Source of the DNA: a virus
Length of the DNA: 43,624 nt
Direction: 5' to 3' (one strand)
IMG/VR virus record: IMGVR_UViG_3300010883_000085
Coordinates: 1-43,624 of that record
Made by a program: the position numbers and the translations under genes. Below the pieces are notes generated by a model. That model was not told the DNA's origin and ran no database searches. It was given only the letters and a program-made list of their open reading frames with translations. This document shows, in pieces, positions 27,914 to 33,455 of the stretch; position 1 is the stretch's first letter; the number at the start of each line of letters is the position of its first letter.

Positions 27914-28318
27914 TTAAGCGTTATCAAGAACCTCCCGAAGTATATCGGCATGCGCATGATTCCCTTCCGCCTCTGCCTTTTGAATTTCTCTTTCAAGTAC
28001 CGTCTCCCGTGCGGAGCGCTTCTCTGCACGTTCGTACAGTGTGACAAAATCAAAAGTCTGATCATCTTCGGGCCACTCTCCGTCACGCTTAAATTCAGGA
28101 CGGAGTACGCTATTCTGAAGTTTGACCCTAAGACTCTGCGATTGGGCACACAGTGTGCTTGCGATTAGCTCAGGTGTCATCGCTCCAAAATCAATTTTCA
28201 GATCGTGATAGGTTACAGTGTCGGTTGAACCCTTGTCCGCCTTAATCTTGAAAGTACCAATTGAGAGAATCATGTGTTTTATGTCCTTTTGTGTGGGGCG
28301 CTGTATTGCGTCCGACAT
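27914..28318 (-). CDS. Leftward gene in the control region, unknown
   Basis: The 134-residue protein is soluble, with a strand-rich first half (MILSIGTFKIKADKGS, VTYHDLKIDFGAM) and a charged helical second half (YERAEKRSARETVLEREIQKAEAE). No DNA-binding motif is visible. Codon use is more balanced than in the ATA/AGA-rich neighbours, which suggests a different history. ATG at 28318 follows a GATAAT element by only 5 nt, so its mRNA may have almost no leader. The gene stands alone, facing away from the right arm and on the same strand as the late operon. Confidence 0.65.
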   Translation of the reverse strand: MSDAIQRPTQKDIKHMILSIGTFKIKADKGSTDTVTYHDLKIDFGAMTPELIASTLCAQSQSLRVKLQNSVLRPEFKRDGEWPEDDQTFDFVTLYERAEKRSARETVLEREIQKAEAEGNHAHADILREVLDNA

Positions 28319-28323
28319 CACCT

Positions 28324-28351
28324 ATTATCCACATTAAAAAGAGTCCGTCAA
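28324..28351 (-). promoter_or_regulatory. Leftward sigma70-type promoter
   Basis: On the minus strand TTGACG (28351-28346) is followed after 16 nt by GATAAT (28329-28324), five of six matches each. The expected start site lies close to 28317, at the ATG of the downstream gene (28318), so the message may be leaderless, as is known for lambda cI from PRM. An AGAGT/ACTCT inverted pair surrounds the -35 element. Confidence 0.55.
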
Positions 28352-28386
28352 GATACTCTGACAAAATAAAAATCTTTTTTTGTCTG

Positions 28387-28445
28387 CAAAGTATGTGCCA
28401 AAGTGTGAGCCTATGCAAAGTGCGTGCCCTTGCAAAGTGTGCGCC
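28387..28445. repeat. Four 13 bp iteron-like direct repeats
   Basis: CAAAGTATGTGCC, CAAAGTGTGAGCC, CAAAGTGCGTGCC and CAAAGTGTGCGCC begin at 28387, 28399, 28416 and 28433. The consensus is CAAAGTrygyGCC, and the last three copies are spaced by 17. They do not fit any reading frame that I believe, and are probably binding sites of a replication initiator or regulator. Confidence 0.7.
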
Positions 28446-28456
28446 AACTCGCAGAG

Positions 28457-28492
28457 TCCCCGAGGGTATCCCCGTGGGAATCCCCGTGGGGA
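28457..28492. repeat. Three tandem 12 bp palindromic repeats
   Basis: Three contiguous units TCCCCG(A/T)GGG(T/A/G)A follow the iterons. Each contains the near-palindrome CCCCGTGGGG, exact in the third copy. Such phased units can bind a protein on successive faces of the helix. Confidence 0.65.
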
Positions 28493-28501
28493 TGGCTCGC
28501 G

Positions 28502-28646
28502 CTCTATATGATAGCGCATAGTATTTAGTTCCAGTAAGACAAATGAAAGCTAAAAGCTAGCAGCTCCTAGGAATCTTCACTCTATGTGGTAACGCATAGT
28601 CTTTTAATACCAGTGGAGGAAGCAAAAGCTAAAAGCTAGTAGTTCT
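28502..28646. repeat. Diverged 66 bp direct duplication
   Basis: Copies at 28502-28567 and 28580-28646 share CTCTAT, CGCATAGT, TTTA, CCAGT and AAAGCTAAAAGCTAG in the same order. Many differences between them are A/G or C/T transitions. The second copy folds into a 7 bp stem with a GTAA tetraloop at its left end (28582-28599), and the first has the same stem with one A-C mismatch. Both keep an AGCT-AAA-AGCT mini-palindrome. They could be a duplicated small RNA or a duplicated protein-binding element. Confidence 0.55.
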
Positions 28647-28666
28647 CCCCCTCGGGTTCATGCAAT

Positions 28667-28682
28667 CATGCAGGCCTGCATG
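28667..28682. repeat. 16 bp perfect palindrome
   Basis: CATGCAGGCCTGCATG is fully self-complementary and lies next to the AT-rich stretch of the putative origin. Confidence 0.6.
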
Positions 28683-28810
28683 GGGTATGGGTATGAGAGT
28701 GCATTATATTGATTTATTATATACTAGCTAATATCACCTTGGGCGTTATGATAGAAAAAAAAATATATCAATAAAGATAAGAGGTACTACCCTACCATGT
28801 AGAAGAGAGA

Positions 28811-28878
28811 ATACATCATGGATGATGGGGTTACACCCGGCTGGCACGCATGCGTGCGTGCGTGCATGAATGATGTAT
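28811..28878. repeat. Long inverted repeat with internal palindrome
   Basis: ATACATCAT (28811-28819) pairs with ATGATGTAT (28870-28878). Inside lies a perfect 14 bp palindrome GCACGCATGCGTGC (28844-28857) running into TGCG tandem units. It precedes the rightward promoter by 14 nt, and could be a cruciform or the end of an upstream transcript, although no T tract follows. Confidence 0.6.
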
Positions 28879-28892
28879 GCCTCTAATAAAGG

Positions 28893-28921
28893 TTGCATCT
28901 AACCTCAAGGTGTGGTATAAT
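28893..28921 (+). promoter_or_regulatory. Rightward sigma70 promoter P1
   Basis: TTGCAT (28893-28898), a 17 nt spacer and a perfect TATAAT (28916-28921) with an upstream TGG extended -10. It drives the right arm from its first gene. The leader carries a GTTAGC/GCTAAC hairpin (28929-28951) directly before motif copy d. Confidence 0.8.
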
Positions 28922-28952
28922 GATTGATGTTAGCGGAGAGCTTTTGCTAACC

Positions 28953-28965
28953 TTCAATAATTGAA
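28953..28965 (+). promoter_or_regulatory. Oriented 13 bp motif, copy d
   Basis: Exact TTCAATAATTGAA on the plus strand, right after a 6 bp leader hairpin and 10 nt before the AAAAGGA ribosome site of the first right-arm gene. Confidence 0.6.
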
Positions 28966-28991
28966 AACCTCTAAAAGGACACAATACTAAC

Positions 28992-29306
28992 ATGGCACAT
29001 TACGAACACCTTGCCAAGGAGATTCCTAATAATTCTTTAACCCGTGGATGTGTGGATTATATTAATAAGAAGATGAAAGATTCTTCCTCGAAGTATAGGT
29101 TGAGGATTCGCTACCGTGTACCCAAGGATGGACAATATGGTATTGGTGGGCACGTAGATAAAGCAAACTCCACTGCCTTTTCACTATATCTGGTTGAGAC
29201 TTCAGCGAGTATAAAGGCCACGGCGGCGGCAAAAGAACGACTTTTGAATAGATTCCGAGAAGAAGATGCTAACACGAACATAGAATGGCTGAGGAGCAGT
29301 GCATAA
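28992..29306 (+). CDS. First early gene, unknown
   Basis: The 104-residue basic protein has an N-terminal helix, a strand-rich middle (KYRLRIRYRVPKDGQYGIGG) and a charged C-terminal helix (AKERLLNRFREEDANTN). No motif is recognised. AAAAGGA lies 13 nt before ATG. As the first gene behind the strongest promoter it is likely to be made early. It overlaps the next small gene by one base (TAATG). Confidence 0.65.
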   Translation: MAHYEHLAKEIPNNSLTRGCVDYINKKMKDSSSKYRLRIRYRVPKDGQYGIGGHVDKANSTAFSLYLVETSASIKATAAAKERLLNRFREEDANTNIEWLRSSA

Positions 29307-29443
29307 TGAAACCTCTAAGAGGCGCTAAAGTACGATGCAAAGTCTGCGGTTTTCGCATCCGTGGAACCAAGCACGAAGAGGGTGACCATCACAAGAATGG
29401 TCGCCAAACTAAGAAACCCACCAAGATAAGGAGGAACAAGTAA
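29306..29443 (+). CDS. 45-residue Cys/His-rich basic miniprotein
   Basis: ATG at 29306 overlaps the previous stop and the frame ends at 29443, two codons after the AAGGAGG ribosome site of the next gene. The product (MKPLRGAKVRCKVCGFRIRG then TKHEEGDHHKN) has a CxxC at residues 11-14 and three His at 23, 28 and 29, enough for one zinc site, and a Lys/Arg-rich tail. It is likely to bind nucleic acid. Spacing and overlaps support its reality even though it is very short. Confidence 0.65.
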   Translation: MKPLRGAKVRCKVCGFRIRGTKHEEGDHHKNGRQTKKPTKIRRNK

Positions 29444-29444
29444 A

Positions 29445-29918
29445 ATGACCAATCCTAAAGACTCAGAGTGGACAGAGGGAGAATCTACCTTGCCGAAGGG
29501 TTCTGAAGGGTTTTCAAGAGTGGCTGGTCGATACACTCCAGACATGACTCAGGGTGAGAAGGGATATCTTGACCTAACTAGTCCTACCTATGACGAGAAG
29601 ATCGTTGAGATAGAACTAGACAACCGGGAGGGCCTCCCTGCTCTGTGGGCGAAAATCCCCCTGAGGCAGATCATACACTGGAAGGCCGCTTGTAAGCTGG
29701 AACTCAAAGGGATGAAGCATAGTAGAGGATCAGTATTCCCCTACGTATTCGGTGCCTTTGAGATCCCTCTGGACCTTCGGAGAAAGAAGGTCATGAAACA
29801 GGAGATGGTGAACATGCTGCAGTTTATTGTAGATGAGTCTCTCTCCCCTGGATCTCGTGGAGATAGAACTTTAATTCTTGACGGGTTCAGTACTAGACTA
29901 GAGAAAGGTAACAAATGA
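29445..29918 (+). CDS. Early protein, unknown
   Basis: The 157-residue product has a polar N-terminal 50 residues followed by an ordered region (EKIVEIELDNREGLPALWAKI, HSRGSVFPYVFGAFEIPLDLR) and a charged C-terminus. A consensus AAGGAGG is 6 nt upstream of the ATG. I recognise no family. Its operon position between two CxxC miniproteins suggests host takeover or nucleic acid metabolism. Confidence 0.6.
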   Translation: MTNPKDSEWTEGESTLPKGSEGFSRVAGRYTPDMTQGEKGYLDLTSPTYDEKIVEIELDNREGLPALWAKIPLRQIIHWKAACKLELKGMKHSRGSVFPYVFGAFEIPLDLRRKKVMKQEMVNMLQFIVDESLSPGSRGDRTLILDGFSTRLEKGNK

Positions 29919-30124
29919 CCAAAGAAGAACGAGAAGAACTAAAACACCATCAATGCTCTATGGACGACAAGTGGCCCCTTCATGACGGTAGAGGGATCTT
30001 CTGCTGTTATGTCTGCGACCTCTGTGAAGAGGTGAAGAGTTCTCAGTATCGTCCTGAGGTTATGAACTCCTGGTATGATGCCGGAGATGTGGATGAGCCC
30101 ATAGAGGCTGATGAGTACTATTAA
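29915..30124 (+). CDS. Small CxxC protein, probable zinc ribbon
   Basis: The 69-residue acidic protein has Cys at 14, then FCCYVCDLCEE (residues 29-39), a dense Cys cluster typical of a zinc ribbon, and a strongly acidic C-terminus (DAGDVDEPIEADEYY). It overlaps the preceding gene by ATGA. Acidic zinc-ribbon miniproteins in phage early regions often bind host enzymes, but no specific target can be inferred. Confidence 0.6.
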   Translation: MTKEEREELKHHQCSMDDKWPLHDGRGIFCCYVCDLCEEVKSSQYRPEVMNSWYDAGDVDEPIEADEYY

Positions 30125-30127
30125 AAG

Positions 30128-30156
30128 TTGCATCTGATTTCCACCTGTGTTATAAT
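30128..30156 (+). promoter_or_regulatory. Rightward sigma70 promoter P2
   Basis: TTGCAT (30128-30133), a 17 nt spacer and TATAAT (30151-30156). The -35 region is nearly the same as in P1 (GTTGCATCT in both), so both may respond to the same regulator. Confidence 0.8.
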
Positions 30157-30186
30157 GTATTTATCAACTAGAAAAGGACCACTATC

Positions 30187-30351
30187 ATGAAAGTCACAGA
30201 TATTCATCAGAAGTATGATGGCGAGCCGCCGGATAGAGTCGTGCTATGGAAGGCTCTTAAGATGGTTCAAAGCATAGAAGCAGATCTTGAAGATGTTAGA
30301 GTTGCACTAGAAAAGATCCTGCAACCGGAGGATTTTAGGCCGGAAAATTAG
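30187..30351 (+). CDS. 54-residue helical early protein
   Basis: ATG at 30187 has AAAGGA 8 nt upstream and lies 31 nt after promoter P2. The product begins MKVTDIHQKYDGEPPDRV and continues as one amphipathic helix (LKMVQSIEADLEDVRVALEKIL) with heptad character, so it may dimerise. Nothing else is known of it. Confidence 0.55.
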   Translation: MKVTDIHQKYDGEPPDRVVLWKALKMVQSIEADLEDVRVALEKILQPEDFRPEN

Positions 30352-30358
30352 ATCCTTT

Positions 30359-30388
30359 ATTCTGTCACTCTATAAAGGGTGGCAGAAT
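30359..30388 (+). terminator. Intergenic hairpin (possible weak terminator or processing site)
   Basis: ATTCTGTCAC pairs with GTGGCAGAAT (one G-U wobble) around a 10 nt loop just after a stop codon. No U tract follows, so it is not a clear rho-independent terminator. It may be an RNase III site or slow the polymerase. Confidence 0.35.
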
Positions 30389-30425
30389 ATCGGACCTAGT
30401 TTCAGGTTCAAACAAGGAGGGACAG

Positions 30426-30608
30426 ATGATCTATCAATTGAATTTAGATTATATTAGCATAGGGCTTCTTATCATCTCATCGGGTTTATTCTGGATGAGT
30501 GGATACATGGTAGGAGCTATTCGTGTCACTAGACAAATAGAGAAAGAACTCCGAGAAGATAAATACATTACTGAATATCCCCAGGATATCAAGGAGGAAG
30601 AATTCTAA
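30426..30608 (+). CDS. Small single-pass membrane protein
   Basis: The 60-residue product has one hydrophobic segment at residues 9-33 (YISIGLLIISSGLFWMSGY) and a charged cytoplasmic tail with Glu, Lys and Asp. AAGGAGGG is 5 nt upstream of ATG 30426. Early single-pass proteins of this kind may be superinfection exclusion or membrane-modifying factors. The role is unproven. Confidence 0.6.
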   Translation: MIYQLNLDYISIGLLIISSGLFWMSGYMVGAIRVTRQIEKELREDKYITEYPQDIKEEEF

Positions 30609-30757
30609 TGCGGTCTTTGGAAAAGGTGATAGCAGAGATTAAAAAAGATATCCTAGATACCTATAGGGCCCAACAAGATTATATGAATAAGTCTGAGTTG
30701 GATACTAGGATTGAAGACCTTAAAAATAAACTGCCAGAAGAGGGGGAAGAGTCATGA
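30608..30757 (+). CDS. 49-residue coiled-coil protein
   Basis: ATG 30608 overlaps the previous stop by one base (TAATG), preceded by AAGGAGGAA. The product is a single charged helix (EKVIAEIKKDILDTYRAQ and LDTRIEDLKNKLPEEGEE). It shares an ATGA overlap with the next gene, which supports translation of this short frame. It may pair with the membrane protein before it. Confidence 0.6.
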   Translation: MRSLEKVIAEIKKDILDTYRAQQDYMNKSELDTRIEDLKNKLPEEGEES

Positions 30758-31194
30758 CTCACTCAGGAGACTGGAAGAGCCACTTTGAGAAGGCGGCTCC
30801 TTGGAATGGTGGGCAAGAACTATGCTCGTATTGTGATTCTACAGGGATTGTCAGCACGGATAAAACCCCTGCAGACTACTGGGAGTCGGGACCAATTACA
30901 GAAGATAAAACCTGTGAGGACTGTCCTGAGTGTGACCAATGTGACGCTACCCTTATCAAGCTCATCCATCCTAGAATGTTCGTGGTGGAGATACCACAAG
31001 GCTATCTTCATCCGTACCCACAACCGGGACCTAGTAGGGAATACATCCCCTTCTACTTCTGCGGTCCTGGGTGCTTCCGGGTCTACATGCACCAGCTATT
31101 CCATCCAGATCACAAGCACTACAACTCAAAGACGCACCAACTATTTAGAGATTTCCTCTATCTAGTTATGTCAGGGCAGGATCTGCCCAACTAA
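30754..31194 (+). CDS. Multi-CxxC zinc-binding early protein
   Basis: The 146-residue product has CSYC (24-27), CEDCPECDQC (residues 54-63) and FCGPGC (103-107) plus several His, so it can hold two or more zinc ions. The CSYCDSTGIV part looks like a DnaJ-type zinc-finger repeat. The remainder is Pro/Tyr/His-rich. No enzyme motif is visible. It may be a regulator or adaptor. Confidence 0.6.
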   Translation: MTHSGDWKSHFEKAAPWNGGQELCSYCDSTGIVSTDKTPADYWESGPITEDKTCEDCPECDQCDATLIKLIHPRMFVVEIPQGYLHPYPQPGPSREYIPFYFCGPGCFRVYMHQLFHPDHKHYNSKTHQLFRDFLYLVMSGQDLPN

Positions 31195-31196
31195 TT

Positions 31197-31209
31197 TTCA
31201 ATAATTGAA
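31197..31209 (+). promoter_or_regulatory. Oriented 13 bp motif, copy e
   Basis: Exact TTCAATAATTGAA on the plus strand, 3 nt after a stop codon and 7 nt before the GGAGG ribosome site of the next gene. Confidence 0.6.
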
Positions 31210-31225
31210 TGGTACTGGAGGTATT

Positions 31226-31414
31226 GTGAGTGGCGGACTTTTCTGGAAAAAGTATATCATGAATAGAGAGCTAGAACTCAAAGGAGAGGGGGAGCTAGAA
31301 CGCTGCCTCATCTGCGGTAATCCCGTAGAACTTACTACCAAGGGGTGCTATATGCACCTAGATATCTACCACCACGCTCCGCTATGGGGAGAGAAAGATG
31401 ATGACGAACTATGA
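31226..31414 (+). CDS. Small Cys/His protein
   Basis: I place the start at GTG 31226, 4 nt after GGAGG; TTG 31205 would lie inside the 13 bp motif and ATG 31259 is an alternative. The roughly 62-residue product has CLICG, a third Cys, and a His-x(4)-HH cluster (CYMHLDIYHHA), resembling a C2H2-type finger, and an acidic tail. It shares ATGA with the next gene. Confidence 0.55.
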   Translation: MSGGLFWKKYIMNRELELKGEGELERCLICGNPVELTTKGCYMHLDIYHHAPLWGEKDDDEL

Positions 31415-31668
31415 AAACTCAACTAGACTACATAACAGAAGGTAGCCGGCTGGCTATGTCCTTCATAGATGGTAACAAAGAATATGTAGTTCAGGTGCTT
31501 CTTGACCTGGACAGCGAGGGACTTGTAAGGACAGAAGCTCTCGCAATTCTAGCCTGTATGGCTATAGAGCTTCCCGCAGACCACTTGGATAAGCTAAGTG
31601 ATCTATTGAATAACGCAGCGGCTGAGTATGACCCTAAGATGAGTCGATTCCTATCCAGAAATGTTTAG
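31411..31668 (+). CDS. Small early protein, unknown
   Basis: The 85-residue helical protein (QLDYITEGSRLAMSFIDG, RTEALAILACMAIELPADH) could adopt a helical-repeat or HTH-like fold, but no motif is definite. It ends just before promoter P3. Confidence 0.55.
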   Translation: MKTQLDYITEGSRLAMSFIDGNKEYVVQVLLDLDSEGLVRTEALAILACMAIELPADHLDKLSDLLNNAAAEYDPKMSRFLSRNV

Positions 31669-31671
31669 GAG

Positions 31672-31700
31672 TTGACAAAATCCAAATTGTGTGGTATAAT
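31672..31700 (+). promoter_or_regulatory. Rightward sigma70 promoter P3
   Basis: Perfect TTGACA (31672-31677), a 17 nt spacer and perfect TATAAT (31695-31700), with a TGG extended -10 as in P1. It is the strongest promoter in the window by consensus. The 60 nt leader has a small CGC-AAA-GCG hairpin and ends with AAGGAGGGAATC before the ATG. Confidence 0.9.
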
Positions 31701-31765
31701 GTATCCATAGTCGCGGACCTTCTACTAATCGCAAAGCGGTAGTTGGTTCTTATAAGGAGGGAATC

Positions 31766-31957
31766 ATGGACACACCTGTCCGTATATTCATAGTTTCAAT
31801 GGCAATAGTATTTGGCGTCTTCTTCTGGACGAACACGGCAACTTGCGTGAATTGTCCTGGGATGGCTTGCCAGACCAATGCAGAGTGCGGGACTTGTTCC
31901 TGTGCTAAGATGGAAGGACAACCCTGGGGCAGCTGCTTCTGGGTGACCGCTAAATGA
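31766..31957 (+). CDS. Cys-rich exported or membrane-anchored miniprotein
   Basis: The 63-residue product has a positively flanked hydrophobic segment at residues 7-22 (IFIVSMAIVFGVFFW), then seven Cys at 27, 30, 35, 41, 44, 46 and 57 in about 30 residues. The order C-x2-C-x4-C-x5-C-x2-C-x-C-x10-C, with Gly and Pro between, resembles disulphide-knotted peptides more than a zinc ribbon, and the leading hydrophobic segment would carry it across the inner membrane, where disulphides form. It stands first behind the perfect-consensus promoter P3 with AAGGAGGG. Zinc binding is the alternative. I recognise no named family. Confidence 0.6.
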   Translation: MDTPVRIFIVSMAIVFGVFFWTNTATCVNCPGMACQTNAECGTCSCAKMEGQPWGSCFWVTAK

Positions 31958-32832
31958 CACAGGATCCTAGAAAACCTCTTCGACGTTCTCCTTCTCCCCT
32001 CGCTCCCGCAGAGCTTGGAATAATCAAGAAGCTCCTCTGGGACGGGATGGCGAACCAAGAAGTAGCAGTGGTGGCTGGCGTTCGCCTAGGTAGGCACGTC
32101 CATCCTTCCACTGTATCTAGGATCAAGACCGGAAAGATTGGGGGATCAGTTCTATGGCCTGATGGTAGCCAGGGAGGTATACCTGAACGGTCAGTTGAGG
32201 ACTGGTCCCCCGATTCTATGTCACTCGCAGAGTGGCCGGATGAGTATCAAGAGACTATTCTAGACACCGTAAACGCTAAGCGAAGAGCGCGAGGGCAGGA
32301 AGAGATTCCTCCGGTGTCACTCGACTATCAGACCTATCTTACTTCACCGATAGAGGAGCGTCAGGTACTTGACCCTCTTACGGTACAGGACCTACTTAAA
32401 TCCGAGGACCGCCGTCGCGCACTCCTTATTAACGAGTTTAAGATCCTCCAAGAGAATGCTCTTGAAGAGAGTTTGCAAGAGTCTATCTTAACCTGCATAG
32501 AAGATACAAAAGAAGAGAGGGAGAAAGACACTCCCGAGATTGATATGCTGGAGTGGATAAGATACGATAAGGCTGATTGGTCTGCTGTGCTAGAAATCAT
32601 CCCCTCTCACCCTCTAGTGATGGAGGCTCTCAGAGAGCAGGATGCTGTCCTAGCTGAGGCTATCGCTATAATCCTACATAATTTCCGAGGTGACCCTAAA
32701 TCTCTTGACATCGAGGATAGAGTAAAAATAATTTGCTCCTTACTCAATGAGAACCCAGCGCAAAGGGCGCATATTCAGGAGAATTCAGCGGTCGCATCTT
32801 TCATGGACGAAGAAGAAAAAGGAGGAGAATGA
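31954..32832 (+). CDS. Large early protein with possible N-terminal HTH
   Basis: In this 292-residue product, residues about 20-60 (LGIIKKLLWDGMANQEVAVVAG and HPSTVSRIKTGKI) look like a helix-turn-helix, with recognition helix in PSTVSRIKTG. The remainder is acidic and helical with a repeated Glu/Leu pattern and no enzyme motif. It may be a DNA-binding regulator of the right arm. The ATGA start overlaps the miniprotein gene, so both come from P3. Confidence 0.6.
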   Translation: MTQDPRKPLRRSPSPLAPAELGIIKKLLWDGMANQEVAVVAGVRLGRHVHPSTVSRIKTGKIGGSVLWPDGSQGGIPERSVEDWSPDSMSLAEWPDEYQETILDTVNAKRRARGQEEIPPVSLDYQTYLTSPIEERQVLDPLTVQDLLKSEDRRRALLINEFKILQENALEESLQESILTCIEDTKEEREKDTPEIDMLEWIRYDKADWSAVLEIIPSHPLVMEALREQDAVLAEAIAIILHNFRGDPKSLDIEDRVKIICSLLNENPAQRAHIQENSAVASFMDEEEKGGE

Positions 32833-32906
32833 TAGCGTTTGCTCAGTTAGGTTTTCCACTACTACTAATAGCCGCCATAGTGGCAGTTATGTACGAGTGT
32901 GCATAG
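32829..32906 (+). CDS. 25-residue membrane microprotein
   Basis: ATG 32829 overlaps the preceding stop (ATGA) and GGAGGAG is 1-7 nt upstream. The product MIAFAQLGFPLLLIAAIVAV plus a short tail is almost wholly a transmembrane helix. The coupling and ribosome site make it credible despite its size. Confidence 0.45.
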   Translation: MIAFAQLGFPLLLIAAIVAVMYECA

Positions 32907-32949
32907 TCTTCACAGGGAAGACAGCACAAAATAAAAAGAAAGAACGAAA
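32906..32949 (+). promoter_or_regulatory. Hairpin plus A-rich leader, type 1
   Basis: GTCTTC (32906-32911) pairs with GAAGAC (32917-32922), then AAAGAAAGAACGAAA runs to ATG 32950 without a Shine-Dalgarno site. Two other genes of the replication module have the same design. Confidence 0.5.
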
Positions 32950-33306
32950 ATGCAAGAACGAACCATCAAAGCTAAAGTAACCACTGGCCCCCGAGCTAAC
33001 GAGCCGTTTGAAGTAACCGTCTCGTGGCCTGAGGCAATTCAGGAAGCAGTAGACTCCTGGGGCGACGACGCAGTTTATAGTCGTGCCACTGCTGCTTTTG
33101 TAATTGATCTGCAAGCATTCATGCGGAGTGAAATCTCTTCTGATGATTTCTCTGCCGATACACTGCAGGAACGATGCGCCTCCTGGAAGCCAGGGACACG
33201 GGCCAAGGGCAAGAGCCGAGCCGAGAAGATCGAGAACATGCTTGGCAAGCTCACTGATGAAGAGCGTAGTGCCCTTCTTGAAAGGTACATCGACTCTGAG
33301 GAGTAG
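32950..33306 (+). CDS. Conserved-looking phage protein, unknown
   Basis: The 118-residue protein uses a more GC-rich codon set than its neighbours. Its first half is strand-rich (TIKAKVTTGPRANEPFEVTVSWPEA) and the second is charged helix (RAEKIENMLGKLTDEERSALLERYI). No enzyme residues are visible. Position just before the recombination genes and the shared A-rich leader suggest co-regulation with replication. Confidence 0.6.
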   Translation: MQERTIKAKVTTGPRANEPFEVTVSWPEAIQEAVDSWGDDAVYSRATAAFVIDLQAFMRSEISSDDFSADTLQERCASWKPGTRAKGKSRAEKIENMLGKLTDEERSALLERYIDSEE

Positions 33307-33455
33307 ATAGCCTATTTGGGTATGATGCTATTAGTGTCCTTTTAGCATCGGGAGCCGTCGACCCCCCTTCCCCTCCTTTGGGGGGAGTAGTACACGGCGT
33401 GCGAGATTGGTGGGGATCTCGTTTATATCACTAACTACCAAGAAAGAACAAAAAA
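33307..33455 (+). promoter_or_regulatory. Structured intergenic leader, type 2
   Basis: There is no gene here. Three hairpins follow each other: GATGCTA/TAGCATC (33324-33349), CTTCCCC/GGGGGAG (about 33368-33387, one G-U pair) and CGAGAT/ATCTCG (33402-33421). An A-rich AGAAAGAACAAAAAA leads to ATG 33456 without a Shine-Dalgarno site. The GC hairpin might end upstream transcription but has no U tract. Confidence 0.5.

Larger units (their letters stand above)
28319..28991. other. Non-coding control region, candidate replication origin
   Basis: I see no convincing gene in these 673 bases. They hold a leftward promoter, four iteron-like repeats, three 12 bp palindromic repeats, a duplicated 66 bp element, a 16 bp perfect palindrome, an AT-rich stretch (about 28690-28785, with a run of nine A), a long imperfect inverted repeat with GCACGCATGCGTGC inside, and a strong rightward promoter. 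Iterons next to an AT-rich unwinding region are the classic layout of a protein-initiated origin. Confidence 0.5.

Noticed and set aside
27740-28168. 142-residue plus-strand frame after the 30 bp repeats
   Set aside because: It has no ribosome site and its second half is antisense to the better-supported leftward gene at 27914-28318. Only the repeat part may have meaning.
27444-28991. Lysogeny control region with repressor and integrase
   Set aside because: No integrase, excisionase or clear repressor is present in the window. The divergent layout alone is not evidence for a temperate life.
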